Below, in pieces: positions 33,104-41,104 of a stretch of 47,323 bases of DNA. The translations under genes were made by a program, and so were the position numbers. This stretch comes from UBA6927 sp022447855 (lineage in GTDB: Bacteria; Chloroflexota; Dehalococcoidia; Lucifugimonadales; UBA6927). Positions within the stretch are counted from its first letter, which is position 1. Each line of letters begins with the position of its first letter. A model generated the notes under the pieces. That model saw nothing but the letters and a program-made list of their open reading frames with translations, searched no databases and was not told where the DNA came from. The stretch is taken from contig JAKUTX010000013.1 in assembly GCA_022447855.1 (NCBI GenBank), positions 1-47,323 on the forward strand. The letters run 5' to 3'.

Positions 33104-33336
33104 GAGTTGAAAATTATAATGAAAGCAATGGTAAAAGTAATTAAGAAAATAATTACTAATCTTCCAAGACCACGCATTTTTTTCGATGAATTAGTTTTTT
33201 CTCCGCATTTAAAACAGACTTTTGTAATACCATTGTTTTTGGAACCACATTGTTTGCAACTCCAGATTTTGTCTGCAATCTTCTGAGCTAATTCCCCTCG
33301 AATTTTTCGGTTTTCCTGGGTATATTTCTTTTCCAT
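33100..33336 (-). CDS. Small zinc-ribbon membrane protein, 78 aa
   Basis: A basic N-terminal helix (EKKYTQENRKIRGELAQKIA) is followed by a zinc ribbon (WSCKQCGSKNNGITKVCFKC, residues 25-44) and one C-terminal membrane helix (about 58-76). It is similar in kind to the other ribbon proteins in this window but is the only one with the helix at the very C-terminus and nothing beyond. It has its own promoter (33396-33423). The first base triplet of the 24-residue peptide gene overlaps its stop. Function unknown. Confidence 0.78.
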   Translation of the reverse strand: MEKKYTQENRKIRGELAQKIADKIWSCKQCGSKNNGITKVCFKCGEKTNSSKKMRGLGRLVIIFLITFTIAFIIIFNS

Positions 33337-33395
33337 TAGATTCCTTGTTTACCGAAAAATTCATAGATTGACGGCACAAAAAATTTGGTTGTTAT

Positions 33396-33423
33396 ATGGT
33401 AACTGGAACTAAAGTTTTGTCAA
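33396..33423 (-). promoter_or_regulatory. Promoter for the zinc-ribbon gene
   Basis: Read on the minus strand: TTGACA (33423-33418), 16-base spacer, TACCAT (33401-33396). It is divergent from the promoter at 33450-33477. Confidence 0.6.
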
Positions 33424-33449
33424 AGAAAAGGGTAGTAGTTTACAGATCT

Positions 33450-33477
33450 TTGACAAATTAAAGCTAATAGTTATGAT
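33450..33477 (+). promoter_or_regulatory. Promoter for GFDPNY lipoprotein copy 3
   Basis: TTGACA (33450-33455), 16-base spacer, TATGAT (33472-33477). The predicted start is near 33484, leaving a leader of about 29 bases with AGGAGA before the ATG at 33513. Confidence 0.7.
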
Positions 33478-33512
33478 GTTTCAAAACCGTTTGTTTTTAA
33501 TAGGAGAAGAAC

Positions 33513-34031
33513 ATGAAAGGGATTTCTCATTACTCTTACTTAATTAAGATCTCGATTCTGTTTATAATAAGTTCAATCGTTTTGATGACGATTGGGGTTT
33601 CGTGTGGAGGAAGTGATGGTGAAGGTGGTTTTGATCCAAATTACAAACCTCCTTCGAAGGGAAGTGATACAGCATCATTGTATGGCGTTCCTGTAGCATC
33701 TCCTGGGTCTAAGAAGGGCAACAAATATTTTGATCCTAGTGCAGAATCATCTTCAACTGCAGGTAAATTAGCTACAAAACTTAGCGCCAATTGTAAATTC
33801 AATGTTGATCAGATGAAGGTTTCATGTGAAGCGCATAGAACTTCTATGCAGTCGACTTTACGGTGGTCTGAAAATGCTACAAATACTGAGTTATCAGGAC
33901 AAGAAGAAGGTATTTTCGAATTTGATTTAACTAATGCGTCTGATTCGAAAGTTACAGTGTTATTAGAAGAATGTATCGCGACTACTTGTAAAGAAGTTGG
34001 GACCGACGTTTTCCTGTCTATTTCGAAGTAA
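33513..34031 (+). CDS. Lipoprotein with GFDPNY/YFDPS motif pair and four-Cys domain (family copy 3)
   Basis: 172 residues. The signal ends with a lipobox GVSC (Cys31), followed by GGSDGEGGFDPNYKPPSKG and KYFDPSAESSS at 71-81. The C-terminal domain (about 85-172) matches that of the lipoprotein at 6608: NCKFNVDQMKVSCEAHRTSM, then a W-S-E turn, GIFEFDLTN and LLEECIATTCKEV. The two copies lie 27 kb apart and on the same strand. Four Cys of the domain are conserved. Possible role: a surface or periplasmic adaptor that shows the motif to partners. It begins a run of plus-strand genes and has its own strong promoter. Confidence 0.85.
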   Translation: MKGISHYSYLIKISILFIISSIVLMTIGVSCGGSDGEGGFDPNYKPPSKGSDTASLYGVPVASPGSKKGNKYFDPSAESSSTAGKLATKLSANCKFNVDQMKVSCEAHRTSMQSTLRWSENATNTELSGQEEGIFEFDLTNASDSKVTVLLEECIATTCKEVGTDVFLSISK

Positions 34032-34042
34032 GTCTTTTTCAA

Positions 34043-34951
34043 ATGAATTGGGTTTCTCTCGGACTATTTAGTGCCTTCCTGCTTGCGATTGTTGCAGTAT
34101 TAGATAAGCGATTATTAGCCGTTCATATAACCAATATCCGGACTTTTTACTTTTTAGTAGGAATAGTACAAGTAATTATAGGAATTGTTGTAATTCTAAT
34201 TAACCCTTGGAGTTCAGATTTAACATATAATTCTTTACTTTTTGCTATTTTGTCAGGTTTGGCTTGGGGTATAGGACTCTTGATATTGTTTTATGCAGTG
34301 AGCAAGCTTGAAGTGTCTCGTGTGACAACAATTACTCATACTTACCCAGTTTTTGTGACCATTATTGCAGTGATTTTTTTGGGAGATAAAATTTTGCCTC
34401 TTCAGGCATTCGCTATTTTAATTACAGTAATTGGAGCTGCAATGATAGCAAGTATCCAGACTAAAAGTTCTATAAGTTCAGGATCGAAATTTATGTATCT
34501 TTTAGTCGTGATTGTTAGCTTTCTAGCGGCGATAAACAATATTTCATTTAAAATTGGATTAGAGGATATTCAATTTTGGGATTTATTTGCTTTCAGGTCC
34601 GTTGTTCTTGGGTTGATACTTTTGGCTGCAGGATTACATTATAGAATTTTGCAAGACCTAAATGATTTAGTTCATTCTCGAAATGGTTTGAAGGTTTTCA
34701 TTTTTACTGAAGGTGCGTTAGCTCCGATTGCTACCATAACAATGTTTGCAGCACTTTCATTAGGACCAGTTTCATTTGTTTCAACTATTATTTCTATTCG
34801 TCCATTTTTCGTCTTGCTGATTTCAGGGATTCTTAGTATAGGATTTTTTAAATTTTTAGATGAGCCATTTACATTGAAAACATTACCGGTAAAATTAGTT
34901 TCAGTAATTCTAATATTTTCTGGGGTCACAATTCTTACTATTAGAGGTTAA
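34043..34951 (+). CDS. EamA/DMT family transporter
   Basis: 302 residues with about ten membrane helices in two EamA-like halves. Signatures: LFSAFLLAIVAVLDKRLLA at the start, SGLAWGIGLLILFYAVSKLE, then TYPVFVTIIAVIFLGDKILP in half one. In half two these become FLAAINNISFKIGLEDIQFW and SFVSTIISIRPFFVLLISG. DMT proteins move amino acids, nucleotide sugars or other small molecules; the substrate is unknown. It starts 11 bases after the lipoprotein gene. Confidence 0.85.
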   Translation: MNWVSLGLFSAFLLAIVAVLDKRLLAVHITNIRTFYFLVGIVQVIIGIVVILINPWSSDLTYNSLLFAILSGLAWGIGLLILFYAVSKLEVSRVTTITHTYPVFVTIIAVIFLGDKILPLQAFAILITVIGAAMIASIQTKSSISSGSKFMYLLVVIVSFLAAINNISFKIGLEDIQFWDLFAFRSVVLGLILLAAGLHYRILQDLNDLVHSRNGLKVFIFTEGALAPIATITMFAALSLGPVSFVSTIISIRPFFVLLISGILSIGFFKFLDEPFTLKTLPVKLVSVILIFSGVTILTIRG

Positions 34952-35263
34952 ATGATGACAAATTGTTCAAACTGTAAAATTGATTTACCAAAATATTCTG
35001 TAAAGTTTTGTTCAGAATGTGGCGATTTTTTGGATAGTAATGATTTTGGGATTAGAGAGGATCTTGATTGGGATTTAAAACATCCAGTTGAAATCGACCC
35101 GTTAATTCTAAGCGACTCGAGCATTTTTCCTGATTCAACAATTTCATCGGTCTCATTTGCTTGTCAAAATTGTGATTATAAAATTCCTAATGTTCAATCA
35201 ACTTTTTGTGAGAATTGTGGTACAAAAATTATTTCTTTGATGGTTGGTTTTGAGGGTATTTAG
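34952..35263 (+). CDS. Double zinc-ribbon protein, 103 aa
   Basis: Two ribbons: NCSNCKIDLPKYSVKFCSEC (4-23) near the N-terminus and CQNCDYKIPNVQSTFCENCG (72-91) near the C-terminus. They are joined by an acidic, Pro/Ser-rich linker (FLDSNDFGIREDLDWDLKHP). No membrane segment or signal is seen. The start ATG follows directly on the stop of the transporter gene. In this layout it may hold two partners together; function unknown. Confidence 0.75.
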   Translation: MMTNCSNCKIDLPKYSVKFCSECGDFLDSNDFGIREDLDWDLKHPVEIDPLILSDSSIFPDSTISSVSFACQNCDYKIPNVQSTFCENCGTKIISLMVGFEGI

Positions 35264-35265
35264 CC

Positions 35266-36129
35266 TTGATGCAATATAGAGAATATATTGCATTAAGCAA
35301 TCGTCCTGTTGCAATTGTTGCGCATCGTGGGTTTTGGCATACTGCGCCAGAGAATAGCTTGGCTGCAATCAGTGGTGCAATTTGTGCGGGATATGAAATC
35401 GCTGAGATTGATATTCAAAGTAGTAAAGATGGGATACTTTTCTTACTTCATGATCGTGATGTTGATGCCCCTGGCGCTAGTTTAAGGCGTATGACAGGGT
35501 TGTCAGACTTAGCAAACAATCTTACATTCAGTCAGTTAAATGAATTAAAGCTCAAAAATTTTGATGGTGGAGAAGGGAATTCTTTTTCTGATCAATCGAT
35601 TCCATCCCTAGAATCTGTTCTGAAACTTGCAGATGAAAAAATCTACTTGGATTTAGATGTTAAATCTTTAGAACTCTTAGGGAAAACTTCAAAACTAGTC
35701 GCAAAAATGGGTATGCAAGGTCAGGCTGCAATTAAAACACAAGTTCAGACTTATGAACAAGCCGAGAATCTGAAAGAATTAGAATCAAAAATTGGTGTAA
35801 TGGTTATGCCTATGATGCACTTTTCATCCGATGATTTTTTGGAAAAATTTGACCTTCTTCAGTCAGTGTCACCAGCAATGGTTGAAGCGGAATTTGATGA
35901 GCTATCTACTTTGTCATTGAATCAAAATTATTTTAAAAATGCTGGAATTTCCATTTGGGTTAATACACTTGATCCTGTAGCTTGTTGTGAATTTAATGAT
36001 TCTAGTGCATTGATAGATCCAGATAGTATTTGGGGTGAGTTAATTCGCGCTGGAGTAAGTATTATTCAAACTGATGAACCTGAAGCTTTGAAAAAATTTC
36101 TCTCATCGAATGTATTTATTGATGGTTAA
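35266..36129 (+). CDS. Glycerophosphodiester phosphodiesterase
   Basis: 287 residues (TTG start at 35266, or ATG at 35269). The GDPD catalytic pattern is clear: VAIVAHRGFWHTAPENSLAA with the R and E ligands, EIDIQSSKDGILFLLHDRDV with the E-x-D metal pair and the second His, and later YLDLDVKS. The C-terminal INTLD-like strand reads SIWVNTLDPVACC. It would cleave glycerophosphodiesters from membrane lipids to glycerol-3-phosphate and alcohol in the cytoplasm (no signal). It may take part in recycling lipids altered by the operon at 24.6-30 kb (inference). Confidence 0.88.
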   Translation: MMQYREYIALSNRPVAIVAHRGFWHTAPENSLAAISGAICAGYEIAEIDIQSSKDGILFLLHDRDVDAPGASLRRMTGLSDLANNLTFSQLNELKLKNFDGGEGNSFSDQSIPSLESVLKLADEKIYLDLDVKSLELLGKTSKLVAKMGMQGQAAIKTQVQTYEQAENLKELESKIGVMVMPMMHFSSDDFLEKFDLLQSVSPAMVEAEFDELSTLSLNQNYFKNAGISIWVNTLDPVACCEFNDSSALIDPDSIWGELIRAGVSIIQTDEPEALKKFLSSNVFIDG

Positions 36130-36132
36130 AAA

Positions 36133-36639
36133 TTGAGACGATTCATTACTTTTTTGTGGGTAATACTTTTTATATTTCTTATTTCAGCTTGTGTTCAAGA
36201 AAGTGAAATTGAAAACTGTAAACAAGATCTTGAATGTTCGCGTTATTATGAGGAATATTTTTGGGGCCTGTCCGAATCATTGAAGGCCTCTGAAGGTAGA
36301 CATGATTCAGATTTTCTGATTGCTAAAAAGGGAGTAGCTGATTTTTTGAATGAACAGTTGGACGTCGAAATATCAACCATTCAGTATTATTTGGAAGATG
36401 GCGTTGACCATGTTTGGCCATATTGTAAGAATGTTTTTATGGGCGAAGTTATTTTGCAGGCATTTGAAATTTCCAACGATCCTTATGAAGCGGGGTTTTT
36501 AGCAGAAAGTGTTTTAATTAGTTCTGAATTATTAAGAGGAGATATTTTGCCTGCACAAGAGGGTTTAGGCAATTTTGATTCGTCGGAATGCAAAAATGTT
36601 TTAAAGGATTATCAGAGAGAATACAAAGTGTTTAAGTAA
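36133..36639 (+). CDS. Lipoprotein, 168 aa
   Basis: TTG start at 36133, four bases after the previous stop. The signal ends in LISAC (Cys20). The mature part is acidic and helical (SRYYEEYFWGLSESLKASEG, LIAKKGVADFLNEQL), with four Cys besides the lipid one (ENCKQDLECS, YCKN, ECKN) likely to make disulphides. No family recognised. It is the third plus-strand gene in a row with almost no spacing and is followed after one base by a small membrane protein. Confidence 0.75.
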   Translation: MRRFITFLWVILFIFLISACVQESEIENCKQDLECSRYYEEYFWGLSESLKASEGRHDSDFLIAKKGVADFLNEQLDVEISTIQYYLEDGVDHVWPYCKNVFMGEVILQAFEISNDPYEAGFLAESVLISSELLRGDILPAQEGLGNFDSSECKNVLKDYQREYKVFK

Positions 36640-36640
36640 T

Positions 36641-36919
36641 ATGTCGAAAGTTTTCGCAATAATATCTATAGGATTCGGATCTCTGATTGGTTTTCAGGTT
36701 GTGTTGTTTATAGCTTATTTAGTTACCATCGGGTGGTATTCAGGAAATGATGGTTTCAATACAGAATTAATAATTATAATGATTGTTGTAACTGGGGGGC
36801 TGTTAGGTTTTTTGTCTTGGAAAAAATGGAGATTGAAAGCCTTAATAGTATTACTACTAGTTCCATTTATTTTAACCACATGTTTTTTATTATCAGTTTT
36901 GATCCCATATATTGATTGA
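36641..36919 (+). CDS. Small membrane protein, 92 aa
   Basis: Three membrane helices (about 4-28, 41-56 and 66-88) with a basic loop SWKKWRLK. The ATG is one base after the lipoprotein stop. No conserved motif is recognised. It probably belongs to the same transcript as the lipoprotein. Function unknown. Confidence 0.65.
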   Translation: MSKVFAIISIGFGSLIGFQVVLFIAYLVTIGWYSGNDGFNTELIIIMIVVTGGLLGFLSWKKWRLKALIVLLLVPFILTTCFLLSVLIPYID

Positions 36920-36938
36920 GATAGAAACCTCACTTATT

Positions 36939-36966
36939 TTGACAAAAATGTTTAAGGATTTATGAT
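36939..36966 (+). promoter_or_regulatory. Promoter for the zinc-ribbon membrane protein gene
   Basis: TTGACA (36939-36944), 16-base spacer, TATGAT (36961-36966): the same boxes and spacing as the promoter at 33450. The predicted start is near 36973, 20 bases before the ATG at 36993. Confidence 0.6.
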
Positions 36967-36992
36967 GAGTTTTATTTGGATTGTGGGGTGTC

Positions 36993-37343
36993 ATGAGAGA
37001 TTATAAGGAACCTAGAGAAACAAATTCTAATAGTGGACAGGTTTTGATTTGCTCGACATGCGGTTTGGAAGAGATCGATGCCAAAACGTTTTTCTGTACT
37101 GATTGTGGGTCCAAACTGTCATTGAAAAATAGTGAATTGCCTGATTTGCTAAAAGGTTTATTTTTTGTCTTGGGGGGATTTATAGGTTTAATGTTATTTG
37201 GAGGAGTTTATGCTAGGTTCATGCCAGATGGAATAAATGAATTCTTAGGGTTTTTACTTTTATTACTATCTTTAGTTATTGGCTTTTTATTTGGAGGATT
37301 GTTGGGGAATAAGCTTTTAATAAAGGCATGGAATAGGCGGTAA
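36993..37343 (+). CDS. Zinc-ribbon two-helix membrane protein, 116 aa
   Basis: Start set at the ATG at 36993 (a TTG at 36981 would add four residues). A zinc ribbon (ICSTCGLEEIDAKTFFCTDC, about 19-38) is followed by two membrane helices (52-76 and 84-107), the second with GFLFGGLLGNKLLI, and a basic tail. It resembles the ribbon-plus-membrane-helix proteins nearby. The following gene starts 7 bases on. Function unknown. Confidence 0.72.
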   Translation: MRDYKEPRETNSNSGQVLICSTCGLEEIDAKTFFCTDCGSKLSLKNSELPDLLKGLFFVLGGFIGLMLFGGVYARFMPDGINEFLGFLLLLLSLVIGFLFGGLLGNKLLIKAWNRR

Positions 37344-37350
37344 TTCGGAA

Positions 37351-37659
37351 ATGAACCTCTTTGAACAAATTTTTCTCACTACTTCTGAAATTCCATTGGG
37401 GAAAGTTTCGACTTATGGAGATATTTCTCAGTTAGTAGGCGCTAATAATCCTAGAATTGTTGGATATGCATTATCTAGCTTGGGATTGAATACTTCTGTT
37501 CCCTGGCATAGGGTTGTTAATAGGTTTGGCATGATTAGTAGAATCGAAGAAGATTGTGATATCAACCAAAGAGATTTGTTGGAATCAGAAGGGGTTGAGT
37601 TTTCGTCATCAGGTCAGATTGACTTAAGTATATACTTATGGACTGGGGGAAAGTTCTAG
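37351..37659 (+). CDS. Alkyltransferase-like protein (ATL)
   Basis: 102 residues with the MGMT C-terminal domain pattern: GKVSTYGDISQLVGANNPR, VGYALSSL and the active-site motif PWHRVV (51-56). The catalytic Cys of the DNA alkyltransferase (PCHRV) is replaced by Trp52. This marks an ATL, which binds O6-alkylguanine without repairing it and hands the damage to nucleotide excision repair. The start is ATG at 37351. It sits in the run of plus-strand genes with no repair gene nearby. Confidence 0.88.
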   Translation: MNLFEQIFLTTSEIPLGKVSTYGDISQLVGANNPRIVGYALSSLGLNTSVPWHRVVNRFGMISRIEEDCDINQRDLLESEGVEFSSSGQIDLSIYLWTGGKF

Positions 37660-37675
37660 CAAATTTGGTGTAGCT

Positions 37676-38812
37676 ATGGTAGAGCAATTCGGTAATAATA
37701 CTTTATCAGATAGGATTAGGTCTCGTACAACTGCTTCGTTGGATGGACTAGGAATTCATTATTTGGAAGCAGGTTTTGGAAAAGTAAATCAACCTTTAAT
37801 TTTATTATTGCATGGGTTTCCCGAATTGGCATACAGTTGGAGAAAATTAATGGTTTTGTTAGCTGATGCGGGTTTTCATGTTGTTGCACCTGATCAAAGA
37901 GGTTTTGGTGGAACTGTTGGCTGGAATAGTTCTTATGATCAGCCTTTGAGAAGATTTTCCCAAACAAATTTAGCAAATGATGTTTTTAACTTTATTTCAT
38001 ATCTTGGATATGAATCAGTAGCATCTATCATTGGACATGATTTTGGATCATCCGTCGCTGGATGGAGTGCCTTGATACAACCAGATATATTTGAATCAGT
38101 TGTCTTAATGAGTGCTCCTTTTGTGGGGCCATATGGAAGTTCCCTTCATTCAAAGAATCCTTTAAATGAAAATAATATTGAACATTCTTTAGCGTCTTTA
38201 GAAAGACCAAGGAAGCACTATGGAGATTATTTCTGTACCGATCATGCTAATACAGACATGATGAATGCTGAAGATGGGTTGAATTCATTTTTAAGGGCTT
38301 ATTTTCATATGAAAAGCGATGATTGGGAAGAGAATTCACCCTTTGAATTGAAATCTTGGACTGCTGAAGAATTATCTAAAATGCCTACTTACTATATTAT
38401 GGACTTGGACCAAAATATGCCTCAAACAGTAAAAGTTCACAAACCGTCTAAGCTTGATGTTGAATTGTGTGACTGGTTATCAGATTCAGAACTAAAAGTT
38501 TTTGAGACTGAATTTCAAAGAACTGGATTTCAAGGTGGTCTTAATTGGTACCGTGCTACAAAATCCGCTGAGGAAGTCCGTGATTTATCATTCTTTCATG
38601 GAAGAAGAATCGTAGTTCCATCATTATTTATTGCAGGGGAAAGTGATTGGGGACCTTTTCAAAAACCTGGGGCTCTTCAATTTATGGAAGAAGAGGTATG
38701 CGTCAACTTCTATGGTACCAATTTTGTAAATGGTGCAGGTCATTGGGTACAACAGGAACAACCAAATGTGGTTTCTGAGTGGGTGCTATCATTTTTGAAC
38801 CAAATTATGTAG
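37676..38812 (+). CDS. Alpha/beta hydrolase, epoxide-hydrolase-like
   Basis: 378 residues. The oxyanion motif is LLHGFPELAYSW (45-56), the nucleophile is Asp122 in IIGHDFGSSVAGW and the catalytic His is H356 in NGAGHWVQQEQP. An Asp nucleophile with the HGFPE motif is the pattern of soluble epoxide hydrolases and fluoroacetate dehalogenases. The lid region (about 150-280) is larger than usual, with EDGLNSFLRAYFHMKSDDWE. The acid member of the triad is probably in ESDWGPF. The enzyme would hydrolyse an epoxide or ester; substrate unknown. Confidence 0.85.
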   Translation: MVEQFGNNTLSDRIRSRTTASLDGLGIHYLEAGFGKVNQPLILLLHGFPELAYSWRKLMVLLADAGFHVVAPDQRGFGGTVGWNSSYDQPLRRFSQTNLANDVFNFISYLGYESVASIIGHDFGSSVAGWSALIQPDIFESVVLMSAPFVGPYGSSLHSKNPLNENNIEHSLASLERPRKHYGDYFCTDHANTDMMNAEDGLNSFLRAYFHMKSDDWEENSPFELKSWTAEELSKMPTYYIMDLDQNMPQTVKVHKPSKLDVELCDWLSDSELKVFETEFQRTGFQGGLNWYRATKSAEEVRDLSFFHGRRIVVPSLFIAGESDWGPFQKPGALQFMEEEVCVNFYGTNFVNGAGHWVQQEQPNVVSEWVLSFLNQIM

Positions 38813-38851
38813 CATTTCCAAAATTTCATTTATCTACTGATGAGGTGTGAA

Positions 38852-39283
38852 ATGACGAAATATATTCCAAGTCCAACAAGTTGGGTTGCGGAACAAGTAG
38901 AATTGTATGAGGGTAGTGGTGGAACCAAAGGGAATACTCTTAGAGGAATGCCGGTTATTATTGTTACGAACAAAGGTAGAAAAACTGGGGCTGTCCGTAA
39001 GACCCCTTTAATGAGGGTGTTGGTGGAGGGGAATTATGTTTTGGTTGCTTCGAAAGGTGGAGATCCAAACCATCCATATTGGTATCACAATATTAAGGCA
39101 GATCCTAATGTGCAGGTACAGGATGGTACCAAAATAATACAAATGATTGCTCGAGAAATCAAAAATCCTGAAGAGAAAGAAATGCTATGGAAAGAAGCCG
39201 TTAGGGCATACCCTCCTTATCAAGAATATCAGCAAAAAACTAAAAGAATTATCCCAGTATTTTTAGCAGAGAAATTAAAATAA
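38852..39283 (+). CDS. Deazaflavin-dependent nitroreductase (DDN) family protein
   Basis: 143 residues from the ATG at 38852, chosen because GAGGTG stands 5 bases upstream. Family features: VEL at the start, RGMPVIIVTNKGRKTGAVRK, then TPLMRV, and VASKGGDPNHPYWYHNIKA. These are the DDN/F420H2-dependent quinone reductase markers. Members bind the deazaflavin F420 and reduce quinones or nitro compounds. With the LLM oxidoreductase this points to F420 use by the organism. Confidence 0.85.
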   Translation: MTKYIPSPTSWVAEQVELYEGSGGTKGNTLRGMPVIIVTNKGRKTGAVRKTPLMRVLVEGNYVLVASKGGDPNHPYWYHNIKADPNVQVQDGTKIIQMIAREIKNPEEKEMLWKEAVRAYPPYQEYQQKTKRIIPVFLAEKLK

Positions 39284-39319
39284 AATCCTTAATAGAAAAT
39301 TTCTAACCATAAAAATACT

Positions 39320-39346
39320 ACCGTAGAATTTTTACGAATTCTCGGT
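39320..39346 (+). terminator. Hairpin after the DDN-family gene
   Basis: Left arm ACCGTAGAATT and right arm AATTCTCGGT pair over 10 bp with one bulged T and a 6-base loop (39320-39346), 37 bases past the stop. A pyrimidine-rich stretch follows but not a clean T-run. It is the best terminator candidate in the 187-base gap before 39471. The rest of the gap shows no gene. Confidence 0.4.
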
Positions 39347-39470
39347 TCCTATTACTCTTTGGAAAAATGATAGTATCAAGGTAATATCAAGTAGAAATGA
39401 ATTTTTGGTTGAGTCGTCAATATTTTGAAATTTTAACGCCCATATTTGTGAAAGTTTTTGGTGAAATTAC

Positions 39471-39791
39471 TTGAAGATATTGTCTGTTTTTTTTGCAGTT
39501 TCATTAGTAATTGTCGGTGCAATTTTAGGGTCATTTTTTGGTTGGATACTTACATTTTTCCTTAGAGTTTTGTGTTTAGGGATGTGTGACTTTGGATTTG
39601 TGACAATTGGAATGCTTATTGGCGGACTACTAGGATTGATCGCCGGTTTAATTCCTATATATTTGGCTTTTAAAATAGGGAATTTCTCTAATCAAATAAG
39701 GATATTAAGAAGTAATTCATGTAGGCAGTGTGGATCTAAATTATTAACTCGTGGTTCTTTGAATTGTGATGAATGTGGAGTTAGTCCTTAG
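39471..39791 (+). CDS. Two-helix membrane protein with C-terminal zinc ribbon, 106 aa
   Basis: TTG start at 39471. Two membrane segments (about 2-30 and 38-66), the second with the Gly-rich MLIGGLLGLIAGLIPIYLAF, are followed by a C-terminal zinc ribbon (CRQCGSKLLTRGSLNCDECG, 84-103). It is the reverse order of the ribbon-first proteins. A Cys pair in LRVLCLGMCDFG lies between the helices. Function unknown. The MFS gene begins 9 bases after it. Confidence 0.7.
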   Translation: MKILSVFFAVSLVIVGAILGSFFGWILTFFLRVLCLGMCDFGFVTIGMLIGGLLGLIAGLIPIYLAFKIGNFSNQIRILRSNSCRQCGSKLLTRGSLNCDECGVSP

Positions 39792-39800
39792 AGATATGTT

Positions 39801-41081
39801 GTGGTAGTACAAGTTCTTGTTAAAACATTTGGTCCAGCGATGGGGTTTCGCTCGTTTAGGTATTATTGGTTTGGGACTCTTGCTTCAGTAATTGGATTTC
39901 AAATTTTAGCATTTAGCCAATTTTGGATAATTCATGAATTAACAGGATCAGCATTGTATTTGGGGTATGTGGGTGTTGCTAATGCAATTCCCGCAATGGC
40001 TTTGAATCTATTTGGTGGCGTATTGGCTGACAAAGTAGAAAAAAAGCGATTGATTACAATTACTCAAACGGTCAATATTTTATTAATTCTTATCCTAGTG
40101 TTTTTAATTTTTACGAATATTGTAGAGGCTTGGCATGTTATCTTTTTGGCGTTTTTGACTGGTTCTGTAAATGCATTTGATTTGCCTGCTAGGATTGCAC
40201 TTTATCCAACTTTGATTGCGAAATCCGCACTTATGAATGCTGTTGCTTTGAACACTTCGATTTGGACGGGAACCAATATTATTGCCCCTGCGATTGCAGG
40301 ATTGATAATCAGTAATGCGGGTACAATCAGTGCATTTATTTTGTCGGGGATCGGATTTTTGATCATGGTGATTTTTGTACAGTTTTTACCTGCTAATTCT
40401 GCAAGAAATTCAACCAGTTCACACTTAAGCGACTTGTGCGAGGGCATAAATTTTATATTCAAAAATAAAATTTTCGCTTTGCTAATAGGGATGTCATTCT
40501 TCATTAGCTTTTTTGGTTTGTCCTATATACCAATGATGCCAATATTCTCTGTGGAGATTTTAGAAATAGGAGTAGGTGGTCAGGGGTCTTTAATGGCGGT
40601 AGCTGGCATAGGTGCTCTATTAACAACTTTAATTTTGGCAAGAATAGGTAATTTCCCACATAAAGGGATGGTAATTGTATCCGGAGCATTTTTGTTTGGG
40701 ATATTACTAATTAGTTTTACATTAACATCATTATTCTTCAAAAATTATTTTATTGCGATAATGCTTATGTTTTTAATTGGACTATCCCATACATCCTTTG
40801 GGATACCGGTAATTAGTTCATTGCAATTAATGGTGCCAGACCACTTCCGTGGTAGAGTAATGGGAATGTTTGGTCTGACATGGTCTTTCATGCCATTAGG
40901 AGGTTTGTATGTAGGATTTTTATCAGGCTTTTTTGGAGATCCATCTCAAGGAGTTTCACTTGTAATAGCATTTGGTGGCTTGATGATTGTTCTATTTACG
41001 ATAGGTGTAACTATTTTAAACCGGAATATTTTAGAAATTGGTAAAAGATCGGATCATATAGAATCTAACAAAAATGTCTAA
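39801..41081 (+). CDS. MFS exporter (EntS-like branch)
   Basis: 426 residues with about twelve membrane helices. Markers of the drug/siderophore exporter branch: MGFRSFRYYWFGTLASVIGF at the start, then QFWIIHELTGSALYLGYVGV, FGGVLADKVEKKRLI (the helix 2/3 loop) and FDLPARIALYPTLI. The central LMAVAGIGALLTTLIL and the end helices with GRVMGMFGLTWSFMPLG follow. GTG start at 39801. It lies between a ribbon protein and an SDR on the same strand. Substrate unknown. Confidence 0.84.
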   Translation: MVVQVLVKTFGPAMGFRSFRYYWFGTLASVIGFQILAFSQFWIIHELTGSALYLGYVGVANAIPAMALNLFGGVLADKVEKKRLITITQTVNILLILILVFLIFTNIVEAWHVIFLAFLTGSVNAFDLPARIALYPTLIAKSALMNAVALNTSIWTGTNIIAPAIAGLIISNAGTISAFILSGIGFLIMVIFVQFLPANSARNSTSSHLSDLCEGINFIFKNKIFALLIGMSFFISFFGLSYIPMMPIFSVEILEIGVGGQGSLMAVAGIGALLTTLILARIGNFPHKGMVIVSGAFLFGILLISFTLTSLFFKNYFIAIMLMFLIGLSHTSFGIPVISSLQLMVPDHFRGRVMGMFGLTWSFMPLGGLYVGFLSGFFGDPSQGVSLVIAFGGLMIVLFTIGVTILNRNILEIGKRSDHIESNKNV

Positions 41082-41104
41082 ATTTGGATTTATGGAGGAT
41101 TGAA

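Noticed and set aside
37351..37659. A working O6-methylguanine methyltransferase
   Set aside because: The catalytic Cys is Trp in PWHRV, so this is an alkyltransferase-like binding protein.
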